Shown here: positions 11,991 through 23,842 of the stretch, one piece after another
Layout of the letters: every line of letters begins with the position of its first letter
Numbering within the stretch: position 1 is the first letter of the stretch
Assembly: GCA_021234155.1 (NCBI GenBank)
Contig: JAJEKV010000052.1
Coordinates: 7,613,358 to 7,677,357, forward strand
Direction: 5' to 3'
DNA: 64,000 nt
Source of the DNA: Isoetes taiwanensis
Lineage: Eukaryota > Streptophyta > Lycopodiopsida > Isoetales > Isoetaceae
Program-made: the position numbers and the translations under genes
Notes under the pieces: generated by a model
The model's database searches: none
Told to the model about the DNA's origin: nothing
The model's input: only the letters and a program-made list of their open reading frames with translations

Positions 11991-12380
11991 GGCATTTTTT
12001 ATACGGACTATCATACAACATCCCCTTTGCGGTCTTGATTGATATACACTTTGCATGTTGTACAATGTCGAGCATCTATTGCAATCATCTATTTACGCCT
12101 TATGCAAAAGCGTGAGCCACGATATGCTTTTAAAATGTCGCCGGACCATGCTCAAGTGATTTGCATCTTATCGATTTTGCAATGTCGCGGGAGATTCAAG
12201 ACTTCAAGCTATTCTTACTGCATTTTCAAAAGATTCGGAGCGTCGGTGCAGAGGTTTTCTTACCACTTCTGCGTTTGTGAGTAGAATACCCAGCTCTCGA
12301 TCATCAGATCACCGTATATCGAAAGTTGTTGTTTAAAGTATCGCGTATAGTGCGTGCGGTACCATAAAATCATTACCTCT
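11991..12380. other. Short unassigned spacer
   Basis: Between two S copies. No gene and no clear repeat match, apart from its last 40 bases which resemble the region just before the CACTA-like end at about 59250-59282 in inverted orientation. Confidence 0.4.
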
Positions 12381-13230
12381 AGAACCTGCTATAAACTTCC
12401 ACTAAAATAAACAATATTAGTATAGGTGTTCAATTTTGAGGCGGGGCAAGAACTTTCAAAACTTTTTACATACCTTGCCCCTTACCTCCCTATTAGGGAT
12501 AGATACATTTAACCTAGCCTCTCAAAATGGTTTCTTTCAAAAACAAAAGCGAGAGAAACCATATGCGATTTTGAAGATGTCAAGTGATCCATAATGATAT
12601 CGACCAACTTTGTGGTGAAACATAATAGCCAAGTACTTGTCTTTGCTTTGACTACATATTGTGCAATATTTACATCATCATCACCAAGCTGCCTTTGCCG
12701 CGAGGGATGTGTGTAATTAGAGTCTACGCATCATGCTCTGAATCAAGCACTAATGTAATTTTACATGGTAAATCATATAGTGAAAAAAGCGCATTTATTT
12801 CCGTTGGACTCATAGAAGCAAAGAAAATGCAGCAAATTCAAGAAACTTGATTTGATTTCACCACTCTAGGAAAAGTAATCTAAGCGGCAATTACGGTGAC
12901 CACGAAAATACAAAAGGAGTTCAGTTCCCCAAGAAAAAGCGTGTCTCCCTAGAATGGGCAACTTGCTCAATCTCACTAGGCTACGATATGCCTTTGTTGG
13001 ATGTTTTTTGAAGGACAAAGCACAACAATACACAAGGGAGGGAGGGAGGCGCTCAATACATCCACATGTACAAGAAGGGAACAACATTACATGTACATGT
13101 GTGACGTAAAGTAGCGACCTATTTAGCGGCCGCGAGATGTCGGCATGGAGTTGCTTGGTCCAAAGATCGGCATCCTCTTCACAGCGGACCACGGACCGGG
13201 GCTGACTCATGTCAGTCAAAACATGATAAT
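12380..13230 (-). repeat. Repeat S, second inverted copy
   Basis: Matches 10960-11650 directly and 58366-59282 inverted. With the latter it uniquely shares the stretch around 12400-12520 containing TTACCTCCCTATTAGGGATA. Non-coding. The tandem arrangement with the preceding copy shows S is present as an array here. Confidence 0.82.
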
Positions 13231-13234
13231 GAGA

Positions 13235-13760
13235 TTAGAAATGGTCCAAATTGTTTTCAGTAGCTCAGATCCTTGAAATTCTATGTTTTTTGCAAATATG
13301 CATAAATTTTTTTTCCAGCGCTCCGATCCTTGAAATTCTATGCTTTTTAGCACATATGCATATTTTAGAATATTCCCACCATTTACGGTGATTGTGATGG
13401 TTCTTTTGTTTGGAATTGCCATGGTCATCCCTTGAAGAACGTTGCCAAACTTCTCTTTCTATCTAATCCCGCCCTAAGGGGATATTGAAATACGCGCCTA
13501 AAGAAATAAGCTGAATTTTGATTGGGGCGCCATATGTTAGGATGCATGTGGCTTCAAAGTGCATGCAAAAGTAGAACGTTTCTAACTCTCATGTGATTAA
13601 TATGAAGTTTTAGCTATAGCCAGAGGCCAAAAGTCATAACAAATAACAAGGTTGCCTCAAGTGCCAAAACCAAAACGGTGTCAGTTGATTACACCAACCA
13701 ATTAGACTGCTTTTAAAGTGCATGCTAAAGTATAATGTGTTCAATGGTAAATAATTGGAA
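13235..13760 (-). repeat. Repeat module B, second copy
   Basis: Near-identical to 8940-9400 with small indels; inverted relative to 48540-49080. It carries a short internal tandem duplication (13265-13285 and 13322-13350, TCCTTGAAATTCTATG), also found in the 48.9-kb copy. Ends at a 13-bp A run. Confidence 0.8.
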
Positions 13761-13864
13761 AAAAAAAAAAACCATTATTATATGTAAAATTAGGAATACT
13801 AGTGGCTTAGTGGCGATTGCCCGCATTTGTCAGGAAATATGGAATCTCTTGTAACTTGGGAAAT

Positions 13865-14360
13865 TAGCGTCACACTTCAAAAGCTTGTAATGTGGTTGGG
13901 AAAAACATCACGTGAGTAGCAAAATGGAATTTGTGTGTATGCCGTGTTTGTACATAAACTTAGAAAAGAGGGATGATTTCTCTAGGATGTTATTGATAAA
14001 CTATGTAGCAGGTCATAGATCAAACCTTTTGCAAGCGTTGGAAGTACGATTAAGACTCCGAAAGCTTATACTATGCTTCTTAACACATGAAATGTATTTG
14101 CATGATGAAGTCGTAAAGATGATCATGGATTGCGCACAAGAATCAAGAACTGGTTCAAATTTTGCGTGATTGCATTTTCCTTACCGATGTCTTTTTCAGT
14201 AGCAATTGTGCCAAAACTTCATTACTTCTCTTTGCTCACTAAGAGGACATTGAAACGTGTGCCTAAAGAAACAAGTGGACTTTCATTGGAACGCCGTATA
14301 TTAGGATGTATGTTGGCTTCAAAGTGCATGCATAAGCACATGATATCAAGATTTTTTACG
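13865..14360 (-). repeat. Repeat module D, second copy
   Basis: Starts at the GCGTCACACTTCAAAAGCTT string shared with 10003 and inverted at about 43860. It ends where similarity to module D stops near 14355. The copy junction differs from the first array: here B is followed by D without module C. Confidence 0.8.
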
Positions 14361-15300
14361 AACATATATAATTATTATTGGGTCGATTCTTTGGCATATT
14401 CTTGACGTCGAGAGGCACTCATTTTGGCACGTCCATTGAATTACAAATTATTTTTGCCCGTCGACATTTTAGAGGCGGCCCCGCCATAGCCATCGATGTA
14501 TGTGGTCGGGCGGGGTTCAAGCTTCAGATAGCGGGCTGCAAATGTGGTCGGATCCAACGTTTGGTGCTTGATTTTTTTGCTGCAACGACCAAGCCTTACC
14601 TATTTGTTTGACTCTGTATTGTAGTATTCAGGCACAATCTGGAGCGATGCGTCTAAAGCCCTAATATTTTTGCCCGCTTACTACTGTTTAGGCTACACTA
14701 TTAGGCTTCTCCATTTGCCCTAGCGGCTCACGAAAAAATATTCTTTGTGAAATGCAAAGTAGGCGGGGCAATCGAGGCAAAGAATAAGATGCCTAGGAAG
14801 GATTTGAATCTTGCCGAGAAAAAGTGTCTATGAAAAAGAACACCAACAACTTCTTTGAAGTGATCGGGAAAGAACACCAATCTTGTTGGTGATGCAGAAG
14901 AGAACGCATGCCAAAAACATGGCGATTCTAGAGGTTTTTTTTCTTAATTATTTGCTGATTTTGATGTGGTTGCAAGTACCACGGTTGCAATAAAGTGCAT
15001 ATTTTCAAATAGAACTTGAAAAACACGTAAAAAAATACTGACCATGGCTTCGATTGTATCGAGAGAGATGAAATTAACTAGCATGATGATACCCTTTAAT
15101 ATTTTTAATAGTGCGTGCATAGCCTCTTGATGCCTACTTTTTCATAGAAGCTGCCACATATCACATTTGTTGGACCCTCAAAATTTTATCGAATTTAGGG
15201 ACCGCCACATCATAGATATGGGAGACTTGAATCAAGTCACGAGAATAGAAATCGGCTTCCTTCTTTGCAAGGATTTATTTTTGAAAATCTGTTCGACTCC
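14361..15300. other. Unassigned DNA, no gene
   Basis: Contains one 77-residue frame (14378-14611) with no recognisable features, and AT-rich DNA. No repeat match was noticed within the window. Confidence 0.4.
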
Positions 15301-15899
15301 AAGCTTCTGCATCCGCATTTTCTGACTTAGTGGAAGAAAGAAGCATGGTGTATGGTAGTCTATCTTGGCAGTTATATTTTTTTGCTTTGCTGGGTGAAGT
15401 CCCACTCATCTAAAGCCTGGAACGAGGCATTAGAAAAAATATGGGGTCTTATTGAGTCTGTTATGAATATTCAAAAATACCGTCGGACTTTTGAGGCAAC
15501 CAATAGGAATCTAGTCCTTTTGTTTCTAATGCATATTATGTGGCAAAAGATGTTTTAGTCTTTGTGAGTTGGCATCCACATGGCCATTTTTCTATGGTCA
15601 CTTGCTCCAACGCACCCATTCTGTTTTGGATTGTTGAGCCATAAGATTGCCCAAAATCTAAGGGCCCCTTTCCCGAATTTTTTTTTTTTTTTGGTTTCCA
15701 AAATCATTATCCGATGGTGGAATCACGAATTTTTTCTTGAGGTCTTTGTTTAGGGCATAGATTGCAATAGCTCCATTTCATTTCCATTGTCCGGATTTCA
15801 TGAAGCATCTTCATTTGCTAATCGGGTAGGCAAACCTAGCATTGGCTATTATTGATTTATCTCTTCTTTTCAGTTTTTTCAAGCTAACAACATTTCTTT

Positions 15900-17960
15900 T
15901 TTAATTTACAGATCATGAGGAAGCTGAGATCAGAGACAAAAATAGTTGTTTTACGGAACAAGAAAGACTCCAACGGGGAATGGATTGATCTTCTTGTTTC
16001 TATTGGTTCATGGATTACAATGCAACCTAAATCATCTGGTCAACATAGAGTAAAATGATCCAGAGTGCACGATGTCAATGTCCATTGGAGGGCTCGTATT
16101 AAGGAATTCTTTATGGGGCTGGAGGAATGACAATACACGAGATTCTCGTAGAGCATGCTTATGATGCTCAAGCTATGGCAAAAGAATCAATATCTAAAAG
16201 ACCTTCATTTCGTCCCCTTGAAGCAAATTGTTTATGTTCTTCTGATTTTGTTGACAGGGTTCCTGCAAAAAGTATAACAAGTGTGCTTCAGGTCTATCAT
16301 TTTGAAATAGGGAAGGCATTATTTGAAGACTACTCAATGTCAGAATTGCGAGCAAAGGGTATTTGGTTCCATAGGTATCATTATACAGTATCAACAAGAG
16401 AAGTTGGCAAGCTAGTTGAGGTTGGTCCCCCGAGTCTCAACTTAATGGGGGCTGAGTTAGTAGTGCAAGATCTTAACAGCATTCAAAGAACAACTTGGAA
16501 AAGAGATTTATAAGACATTGTGAGAAAGAGGTGGCGTTATATGTCTTTGGTAAGCTTTTGTACCAATAAACTTGTTCTCTTTCTTATTTCAGCATGAATC
16601 TTGAGGTTAGAAGGACACCACAAACATATGTAATCAGCAAACCATCTAGCGAGACCTTTGGACAATATGTTTTCTAGCAAGTGGGAAAAGAACATGTTAG
16701 TGGTTGTGAAATAAGCTTTGAATGCCGCAGTTGCATCGATGCTCTTATCTTGGGTAAAGAAAACTTGGTTCCTATTTGCTCTCTGAATTTCTTATATTAA
16801 AAGTTCTCACGAGTTATTTGTATTACAGTGCAGTTGTCCAAAAGCGGTTTTATATTTTAATTACTTTGTGGAGAGGAAAAGGAAAATCAGGGAGGGAGAT
16901 CATTGGGTTTGGAAAGCAATAGAGGAGCATCGTACTATATGTTCTTCAATGGAGCTAACTATTGCTTGTGAAAATCTAGGGAATAAGATCATCATTGTTG
17001 AAGAAGACTCTACATTTGCGATTTTGAGAGAACTTCTAAGCCTTGACTAGGTTGCATGGAGACTTCCATTTTCTTTTGAATGATAGGAAGGTTGGATACC
17101 GCCGAGAGTCTTCAATAAAATGTAAAGATTGTCAAGCTCCAAGTAAGCTGAGCATTAAAATGTTAAGTTGATAGGAAAATAAAAAGCTGTTTTTGGTAAT
17201 TCAGGTTCAATTCTTGAAGCAGTTATAGTTGTAGATAGTGTTAATCCAGGTTGTAGCTTTAGCATACAACAGAAGGATGCATTTATATAATATTTGATCT
17301 AAATAACTTGTTAGCCACATTACCTCATCCATGGTATTTAAGTAGACCTTATGATTTTTTTCGCCGTTTTCTGTACGAATTGGCATGTTCTGTACCTGAG
17401 AATGTTGCAGACATTGTACATAACTTGAATGGTGTAATGCTACATACTCATAAAGTGTAGATACGGTTATAGGAGTCTAATTTTGTACCTCAGGTGTGCT
17501 TTACCATATATAATGTTTCTTTATGTTTGTCTCTGCACATGTTGGGCATGCTTTTGGTTGGTTCCTCAGGGTGTTTGACCATGTGAACTTATAAGCGATA
17601 ATGCGGATCTCTTGTGCAATGCGGGTGAGTTTTCCATGGTTGCAAGGTACCTTATTGAAGAGCTTCCGCCATTATTATTCCAACCCCACAAAGAACATAG
17701 ATGATGATGGTATCTATCGAGTTTTGTTTTGAACCTCACGAGTTCTGTTTTGTTTAAAGTTTATCTGTTGTATTTCTGCCGAGAATCACGAGGATGATAT
17801 GGAAATAGACAATAGTATCACGGTGATACAAGTTCGAGCTTTGCTTTGGAGGAGCAATTCATCACATTGGGACATAAAACTACTTGATCACCTTGTAGCT
17901 TGGTTGTCTCGCGGTTCATTAGATGTCGGCACTTTGTAAAAATACTAGAAAATTAGTATT
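15900..17960 (+). pseudogene. Broken multi-exon plant gene, unrecognised
   Basis: Several segments read as protein in one direction and are separated by T-rich stretches with AG/GT borders. A TTTACAG acceptor at about 15911 opens a piece reading KLRSETKIVVLRNKKDSNG. Then comes a 128-residue open piece (16127-16513), and a piece near 16600-16760 (RRTPQTYVISKPSSETFGQ, with CEISFECRSCIDALILG before GTAAAG). Next is a 60-residue piece at 16868-17050 ending at a stop. A last piece near 17797-17939 reads IQVRALLWRSNSSHWDIKLL. In-frame stops and frame changes occur between and within pieces. It may be a host gene fragment, possibly linked with the exon-like piece at 21825, interrupted by repeats S and R. 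I do not recognise the protein family. Confidence 0.5.
16127..16513 (+). CDS. Largest exon-like frame of broken gene
   Basis: A 128-residue frame without internal stops, beginning MTIHEILVEHAYDAQAMAKE and containing SMSELRAKGIWFHRYHYT near residue 77. Its composition is that of a globular plant protein and unlike the AT-rich noise around it. The first Met may not be a true start: the frame just upstream (VHWRARIKEFFMGLEE, about 16082-16128) looks coding too and joins it with a one-frame shift. No transmembrane segment or known motif is seen. It may be part of a pseudogene or of a real gene disturbed by sequence errors. Confidence 0.35.
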   Translation: MTIHEILVEHAYDAQAMAKESISKRPSFRPLEANCLCSSDFVDRVPAKSITSVLQVYHFEIGKALFEDYSMSELRAKGIWFHRYHYTVSTREVGKLVEVGPPSLNLMGAELVVQDLNSIQRTTWKRDL

Positions 17961-18149
17961 TGGGGCATTTTATCTTGTTTTACAATCTTTCATGCTTCCC
18001 TTTTATATCATTTGCTATCGGAGAAGAATCTTGAAGAAGATAAGCAATAGAAAGTGCTCATTGGATAATGAGTTCCTCCTTTCTACACCTTTCAAGGGAA
18101 GGCGCAAAGGGATCTTTGTATGATAGTCGAGGGTACAAAATGTAAGCTC

Positions 18150-18815
18150 TTATTTAAAACAATTGATCTTTATGTGCGTTAACTCCTAGGCGTATTATTT
18201 TTTTTGGCGAGGGAGTCTTTGGGCCAATTGCTCCATCTGTTGCAATGCGAGTTGCGAGAATGGACAAGTGTGAAAGTGCGACTAGGAACGGCTTCGACAA
18301 GCTGTATATTATATTGGTAAACCATTGGTGTTTTGCGGACAAACTTCTTCCTTTTTATTTATGCTAGGAAGTGATTGAATCTGATTGTACCATGATTAAT
18401 ACTTTGCAGATTTTAGCGGAGGAGCGAGCTGCAAATTTTTGGATTTGCTTGTTCCGCATTATGCGGTGAATATTTGGACCTCATTATCATGTTTTGACTG
18501 GACATGAGTCAGCCACGGGTGCGTGTCCATTGTGAAGAGGATCTTTGATCTTGGATTTGAAGCAACTCCATCGCGACATCTCGTCTTTGTTAAATAGTTT
18601 GCTACTTTATGGGTCACATATGTAGCGGTGTTCCCTTCTTGTACATGTGGATGTATTGAGCGCTCTGCCTCTCCCTTGTGTATTGTTGTGCTTGTCCTTC
18701 AAAAGACATGCATGCGGTGCATATCGAGCACGGTGAGATTGAGCAAGTTGCCCATTCTAGGGGAGGCGACTTTTTCTTGGGGAGCTGGAACTCCTTTTGT
18801 ATTTTCATGGTCCTT
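18150..18815 (+). repeat. Repeat S, truncated, interrupted by R
   Basis: Inverted match to 11300-11990. The match stops at about 18813, right after TGGTCCTTTGT, a point at which the other S copies (21050, 42535, 58730) continue into TTTGCTTAGATTA. Here repeat R follows instead, which indicates that R is inserted in, or joined to, S at this point. Confidence 0.8.
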
Positions 18816-20685
18816 TGTGAAAGCGTGCAAAACACAAAAGAAAACCCCCTGTTATTATGCTACATATTCAACTTTGCAATACAAACTACACTTACAAACC
18901 CAAAACATGCACCTCGAGACCTTGTACTCTACTCGAGCAATATGAGACTTCCCTTGTACTCAAGCAACCTCAAACTCCTGCTACCCAGCAACCCCACGCT
19001 AAAACAAACTTCGCACCACAAACTAAGCAACCCGTAGAATTGATGTGAGTGAAAAATAAATCTCTAAATAATCATGATAATCTCAACTTCAAAACTTGGC
19101 GGCATTCCCTAGAAATCTAATCTTCTAGATAATCATGGTAATCTTCAAAAAATAGCAGTCTCTAGAAAACTAGAACACTTCAAACTTAACTTTAGGACTT
19201 CCAAATTGTAACTAGCTCTAGAAGATGTACAATATATAAATATAAATGCTGCCAACCGTAGTTAATCAATCTCGGGTTCCAAACCCAATACCAAAATATC
19301 AAACAAAGGCCGACCCAAAAACTACATATTTGAAAAGCAAAAGAAGAGCAAACTCCCTCCACGGCTTAAAATGGGAAAGGTTGAAAAGAGCAAGCGCCCC
19401 AAGTTGGAAAATACATTACAAATACCAATCAAAACCCAAAGCGAGAAAAGAGTATCACTTCAATTTTGTACAATGACCATACAATGTAGAACAAGGCCAA
19501 TTCGATTGTAGAAAAGGGTCCACTATCGAAAGCTTGCTGGTGACTAAACTAACTAAAATGTAGAACAAGGCCGGTTATGATTATGAATCGGTGACTGCTG
19601 CTGAAAGCTTATTTGGCGAATCAAACTTATCTGAGACCTTTTGGTAAATCTAGGTGCAAGGCTAGCCATAAGCATACTACGTCCTGGCCCATCAACAATC
19701 CCTAGGCTGTGAAAGCTCTTACGCCAAAGTATACCATAAACAGATAAACAAGTTCAAATAATATTGTTGAAATAATATTGGAACCAAATCAAACACATAT
19801 GCAAATAGCAAATGCCTAAGAAATGTAGTACAAGTAACCAACCAACTAATGAGAACCAACTCAGAACGTTTTAACAAAATGGACCAGAGTGGCCTATTCA
19901 AAATAAGAGGTTAAAAAGTAGCGAATGCTTGAATGATGCTTTAGAAAAGAGTGCGACTTCACATCAAGTGTATCCAAATATATAATATGAACAACTCTAG
20001 ACATGCAACAAATGAATCTGACCAGCATAAGGAATCTAATATGAAATTCAACATTAAAAGGGTCAACATAAGGACTCAAATATCAAATTCGGACAAGGGA
20101 CTTACCCAGTGCACCAATTTGTAGAAGTAGGAAGTCGCAAACCAGCGGTAGGAGGTCGGTCAAAGAACCACAAACAATTCGGCTAAGCTCAAAGAAATGC
20201 ATCCTAAAGCAATTTGCAATGCAGTGCGGGCTTAACACCTACTCAAAGGCAAAGCCCGACTTAAATAGATCACGGATCATGCGCGGGATATATAAAATAA
20301 GGCTGCTGCACTGCCTCCCAATGAACCAATAATCTTTTAGAAGAAGCTTAGATAGAATCTCAACTCATAGAAAGGGGCTGCAACTAGCAAACTTTGGTGG
20401 ATATATGTTCAACCCCTACCATCTAAACATGAATTTTCACCACCATAAAAAATGAAGCTAGGACAAACATAAATTTATAATGCGTAGTGGTTGTAGTGTA
20501 GAGGAGCTAGGACTTAAAGAATAAGGAATGCAATCCTTTGAAGAGACTGCCGGAAGTCTTGCCAAAGCTGCAACAAATGCTCGGACTCTTACATTAAGAG
20601 AAGGTAGCTTATTGGACCACAAAGCGAGAACATAGGAATACTAAAATCGTTTTGAAGGGCAAGGAAACAAAGTAAAGATCAAGCC
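18815..20685. repeat. Repeat R, copy 1
   Basis: About 1.87 kb, nearly identical in direct orientation to 56478-58365 and followed in both places by an S copy that begins at the same base. On the minus strand both copies keep a TATA-like TTTTATATATCCC (20286-20298 here) and, about 190 bp downstream, a perfect splice-donor-like GGTAAGT (20101-20107). This resembles the 5' end of a transcription unit. No convincing protein is encoded. It could be an LTR, or a captured promoter and first exon within a non-autonomous element. Confidence 0.8.
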
Positions 20686-21290
20686 AATGCTTGTTCGCAT
20701 TATCGCGGTGAATACTTGGACCTCATTATCATGTTTTGACCTGGACATGGAGTCAGATACAGGTGCACGTGTCCGTTGTGAAGAGGATCTTGATCTTGGA
20801 CTGAAGCAACTCCATCTTGACATCTCGTCTTTGTTAAATAGGCTGCTACTTTATGGGTCACACATGTAACAGTGTTCCCTTCTTGTACATGTGGATGTAT
20901 TGGCCTCTGCCTCTCCCTTGTGTATTGTTGTGCTTGTCCTTCAAAAACATCACGAGCGATTGCATATCGAGTCTAGTGAGATTGAGCAAGTTGCCCATTC
21001 TAGGGAGGCAGTTTTTCTTGGGGGCAGGAACTCCTTTTGTTTTTTAAGTGGTCCTTTGTAATTCTTTGCTTAGATTACTTTTCCTAGAGTGGTGAAATCA
21101 AATCAAGTTTCTTGAATTTGCTGCATTTTCTTTGCTTCTATGAGTCCAACGGAAATAAATGCAGTTTCTTTCACTATACGAGTTACCATGTAAAATTACA
21201 TTAGTGCTTGATTCAGAGCATGATGCAGAGACTCTAATTACACACATCCTGTGCAGTGCAGTTGGTGATGATGATGTAAATATTGTTTTT
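20686..21290 (+). repeat. Repeat S, copy after R
   Basis: Direct match to 58366-58990 and to 42170-42770; inverted match to 11130-11690. It begins at the GCTTGTTC string in the same place as in the second R+S copy. The match ends at about 21283 after GATGATGATGTAAATATTG. Non-coding. Confidence 0.8.
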
Positions 21291-21824
21291 TGTACGTAAT
21301 GCTCAAGAATAATCCATATGGTTGCAAGACAAAAACATTTTAGTAAGGAAATGAGGCAGTGGAATCTCTAGTTCTTCCACCTTCAGATGTTTGATTCATT
21401 TAGATGAGCAATATTTGGTCTAGCCCTTTTTGTCAGCTGCATTTGAAATTTGCCCATTGTGGAGGTTGATAAATAGAATAAACAACATACGTACACCGTA
21501 TAAATTGGATGTGAATATAACTGTCAATGCTCATTGGTTATAACTTGTCAACTCCTTGGCTATATGGACCAAGGCACAAAATCAAACGTTTTTTGTGAAC
21601 TTAGCCCATTTTGAGCAAAAGGCCAATTGCCAAAGTCTCAATAGCTGCCTGAATGCCTTATGAAGCGGGGAGGCATTCTACGGCTTGATTAGGTTGAAAT
21701 TCCCCATTTGCATATTGGATTCTTGGGTTTATATGATCCTATACACCAAATCAAATCTAGGACTCTAGGTTTCTAAAGTTCTTTGTCTTTTTTTATCATC
21801 TCATTGAGAGTTTTCTTTCCTTAG
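21291..21824. other. Unassigned AT-rich DNA
   Basis: No gene or repeat match seen. It ends in a pyrimidine-rich run with TTTCCTTAG, a good splice acceptor for the exon-like piece that follows. Confidence 0.4.
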
Positions 21825-21889
21825 GTGGTATTTTGATCTGCAAGGAGACTACTGTCAAACCCAGCGTGTTCAAAGAAAACTTGTTGCAA
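21825..21889 (+). pseudogene. Isolated exon-like piece
   Basis: A 65-bp stretch bounded by TTTCCTTAG before it and GTAAGT after it, both matching plant splice consensus. One frame reads WYFDLQGDYCQTQRVQRKL, which looks like a real protein segment rather than random translation. It may be a further exon of the broken gene at 15.9-18.0 kb, now separated by repeats S and R, or an unrelated captured exon. The protein is not recognised. Confidence 0.4.
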
Positions 21890-23840
21890 GTAAGTTTTTC
21901 ACTCATTTTATCTTTGGCTTCGAGCCTTGCATGTGATTCGTGGAGTTTGCGGTTTGTTTTTGAGAGTAGGACAATGGAGGAAGAAATGTTTCTGTCCAAA
22001 AGAACAATGTCTGACTGGAGCTAATGATAGGGCGAAACTAAGCAGGTCCATAAGAATAAAATAGAATAGAATATGTATGTAAGAGCTCTTACATAAATAT
22101 TGTTTATTTTATAGTTAGCAATCTATTAGTTAGGCTTAATGTTGATTTGAGGGTTTTCTTATTCATTTCCTTTGTGATTGAGCGGTGATACGGTGGTAGG
22201 ATGTTGTTTGGAAGATCCGATTAATAGGGTTATCGATGCTCGTAGATCATAAACAGGCCTAAAAGATTTATTATACTCTATGGCATGGTTGTATGCTTGA
22301 TAACATATTTTATCGATTGATTGAGCCGGCAATCTGATACTGGTAGGATATTTCGTTTGGAAGATCCAGATTAATAGGGTTATCGATGCTTCGTAGATCA
22401 TAAGCAGGGCCTAAAAGATTTATTATACTCTATGGCATGGTTGTATGCTTGATAACATATTTTATCAAGATGTTTACAGTAGGGATTGGGTAAGAGGTAG
22501 ATTCATTGAAGCTAGCTATAGATTATCATAAACAGTAGCATATGACATAGTAGCATGCTTGATATATTAATGAGATATATTAATGAGATTGATTTATGTG
22601 GGCTTCGTAGCTGTAAAATCAGAATATCAAAAGTATCTCTGACATAATGATGTTTATACAGCAGCATATAATAATGCATGGATATGACTTATGAATAGAT
22701 AATGCAAATGAGATAGTGGGCCTTTGTAAAATCTGTCATAAGCCTAGCGGCAGACCTGATACCAAATTTTGGTATATAGCTTTTGGCATTCACCAACTTG
22801 ATTTAATTACTCTGTTTTCTAGCATCTTGTCTTTCCATTTGTCAATTTTACTACTTTGTTTTCTATTTTGTGATTTATAAATATTCTATGACATGAATGG
22901 CTAATCTTTGTTCTTTGCATTTGGTAGGTTCTTAAACTGCAGATTCTGGTGCAATTTATTGTAATATCATCAGAATTGATATTAGAAAGTTCAAAAATTG
23001 TTTCTTAGTTTGTTATATGAATCGTGATTTATAATGGAAAAGGAAACAATATAGTTTGATGAAGAAACTCATATTGATTGGTGACCACTTAAGTTTGCAA
23101 AATGATAATGCTTTCCAAGTTGAGTATGGCTTAGTAAGTGCATTAATATCAATTACATAAGCCCTATGGGGTTTATAGGAAGCGATATAGTTAGCTTCAT
23201 TAGAAAACCATTCCAACAAGGATAATGGTTTAATGCATATGTTACTTATTTGAACCACATAGTTAAAGTATATCAATAAAATATACTAATTAAATAAATC
23301 AAGTAACCATTATAAAGACCCCGTGATCAAGGTCAATGTGTCATGTTTACCCTGAAACGTGACGAAGTTCAACGTGACCAAGGTCCATGGGGGTCCATGC
23401 AAGCATATGTGGCCTCTAAATGGAACCTTAGACCTATGTCCTCACAAAAGGTACAAAGTCGGAAAGGGATTATATAATTTGGAACAACCAATCGTAAATC
23501 TATGAATAGAGTCTATAATGTATGTTAATTCGAAAACCCGTATGGTATGGGTTTTTCTACTCCAAAAAGCCGTATACAGGGGTTTTTCTGTGACCCCTCA
23601 AACACACATGCTATCTCTCTATATATAGAGGTGCACCCCCCGGGCATACAAACAGGACAAACATGGGCATTAGTAAGTCCTCATACAGACATGACAAACA
23701 GGAGCATTGATTCGTCCCCCATATTGGGAAATGCAGGAACAGAAGGCATTTACTTGAATTAGGATCAATAAAGTCTAAAGATTTCTAAAACATCTATGCT
23801 TCCTGCTCATAAAACACAGAAATTCATGCATGCAACTCTA
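21890..23840. other. AT-rich intergenic DNA with a tandem duplication
   Basis: No gene recognised. The stretch 23520-23640 carries repeated GGGTTTTTCT motifs and a TATATATAG box at about 23622, which could be a retroelement promoter, but no LTR limits were found. One internal tandem duplication is listed separately. Confidence 0.4.
22197..22464 (+). repeat. 149-bp tandem duplication
   Basis: Two units with anchors GAAGATCC at 22211 and 22360 (period 149). The units differ mostly at CAG/CTG positions, e.g. ATACTGG against ATACGGTGG and TCCAGATT against TCCGATT, which fits the window-wide pattern. Confidence 0.85.
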
Positions 23841-23842
23841 GC

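Noticed and set aside
23409-23422. TGTGGCCTCTAAAT as the left end of the older LTR
   Set aside because: Only a few bases resemble the inner LTR start, and the preceding bases do not match the sequence after the older LTR's right end (AGAGA), so no duplication supports it.
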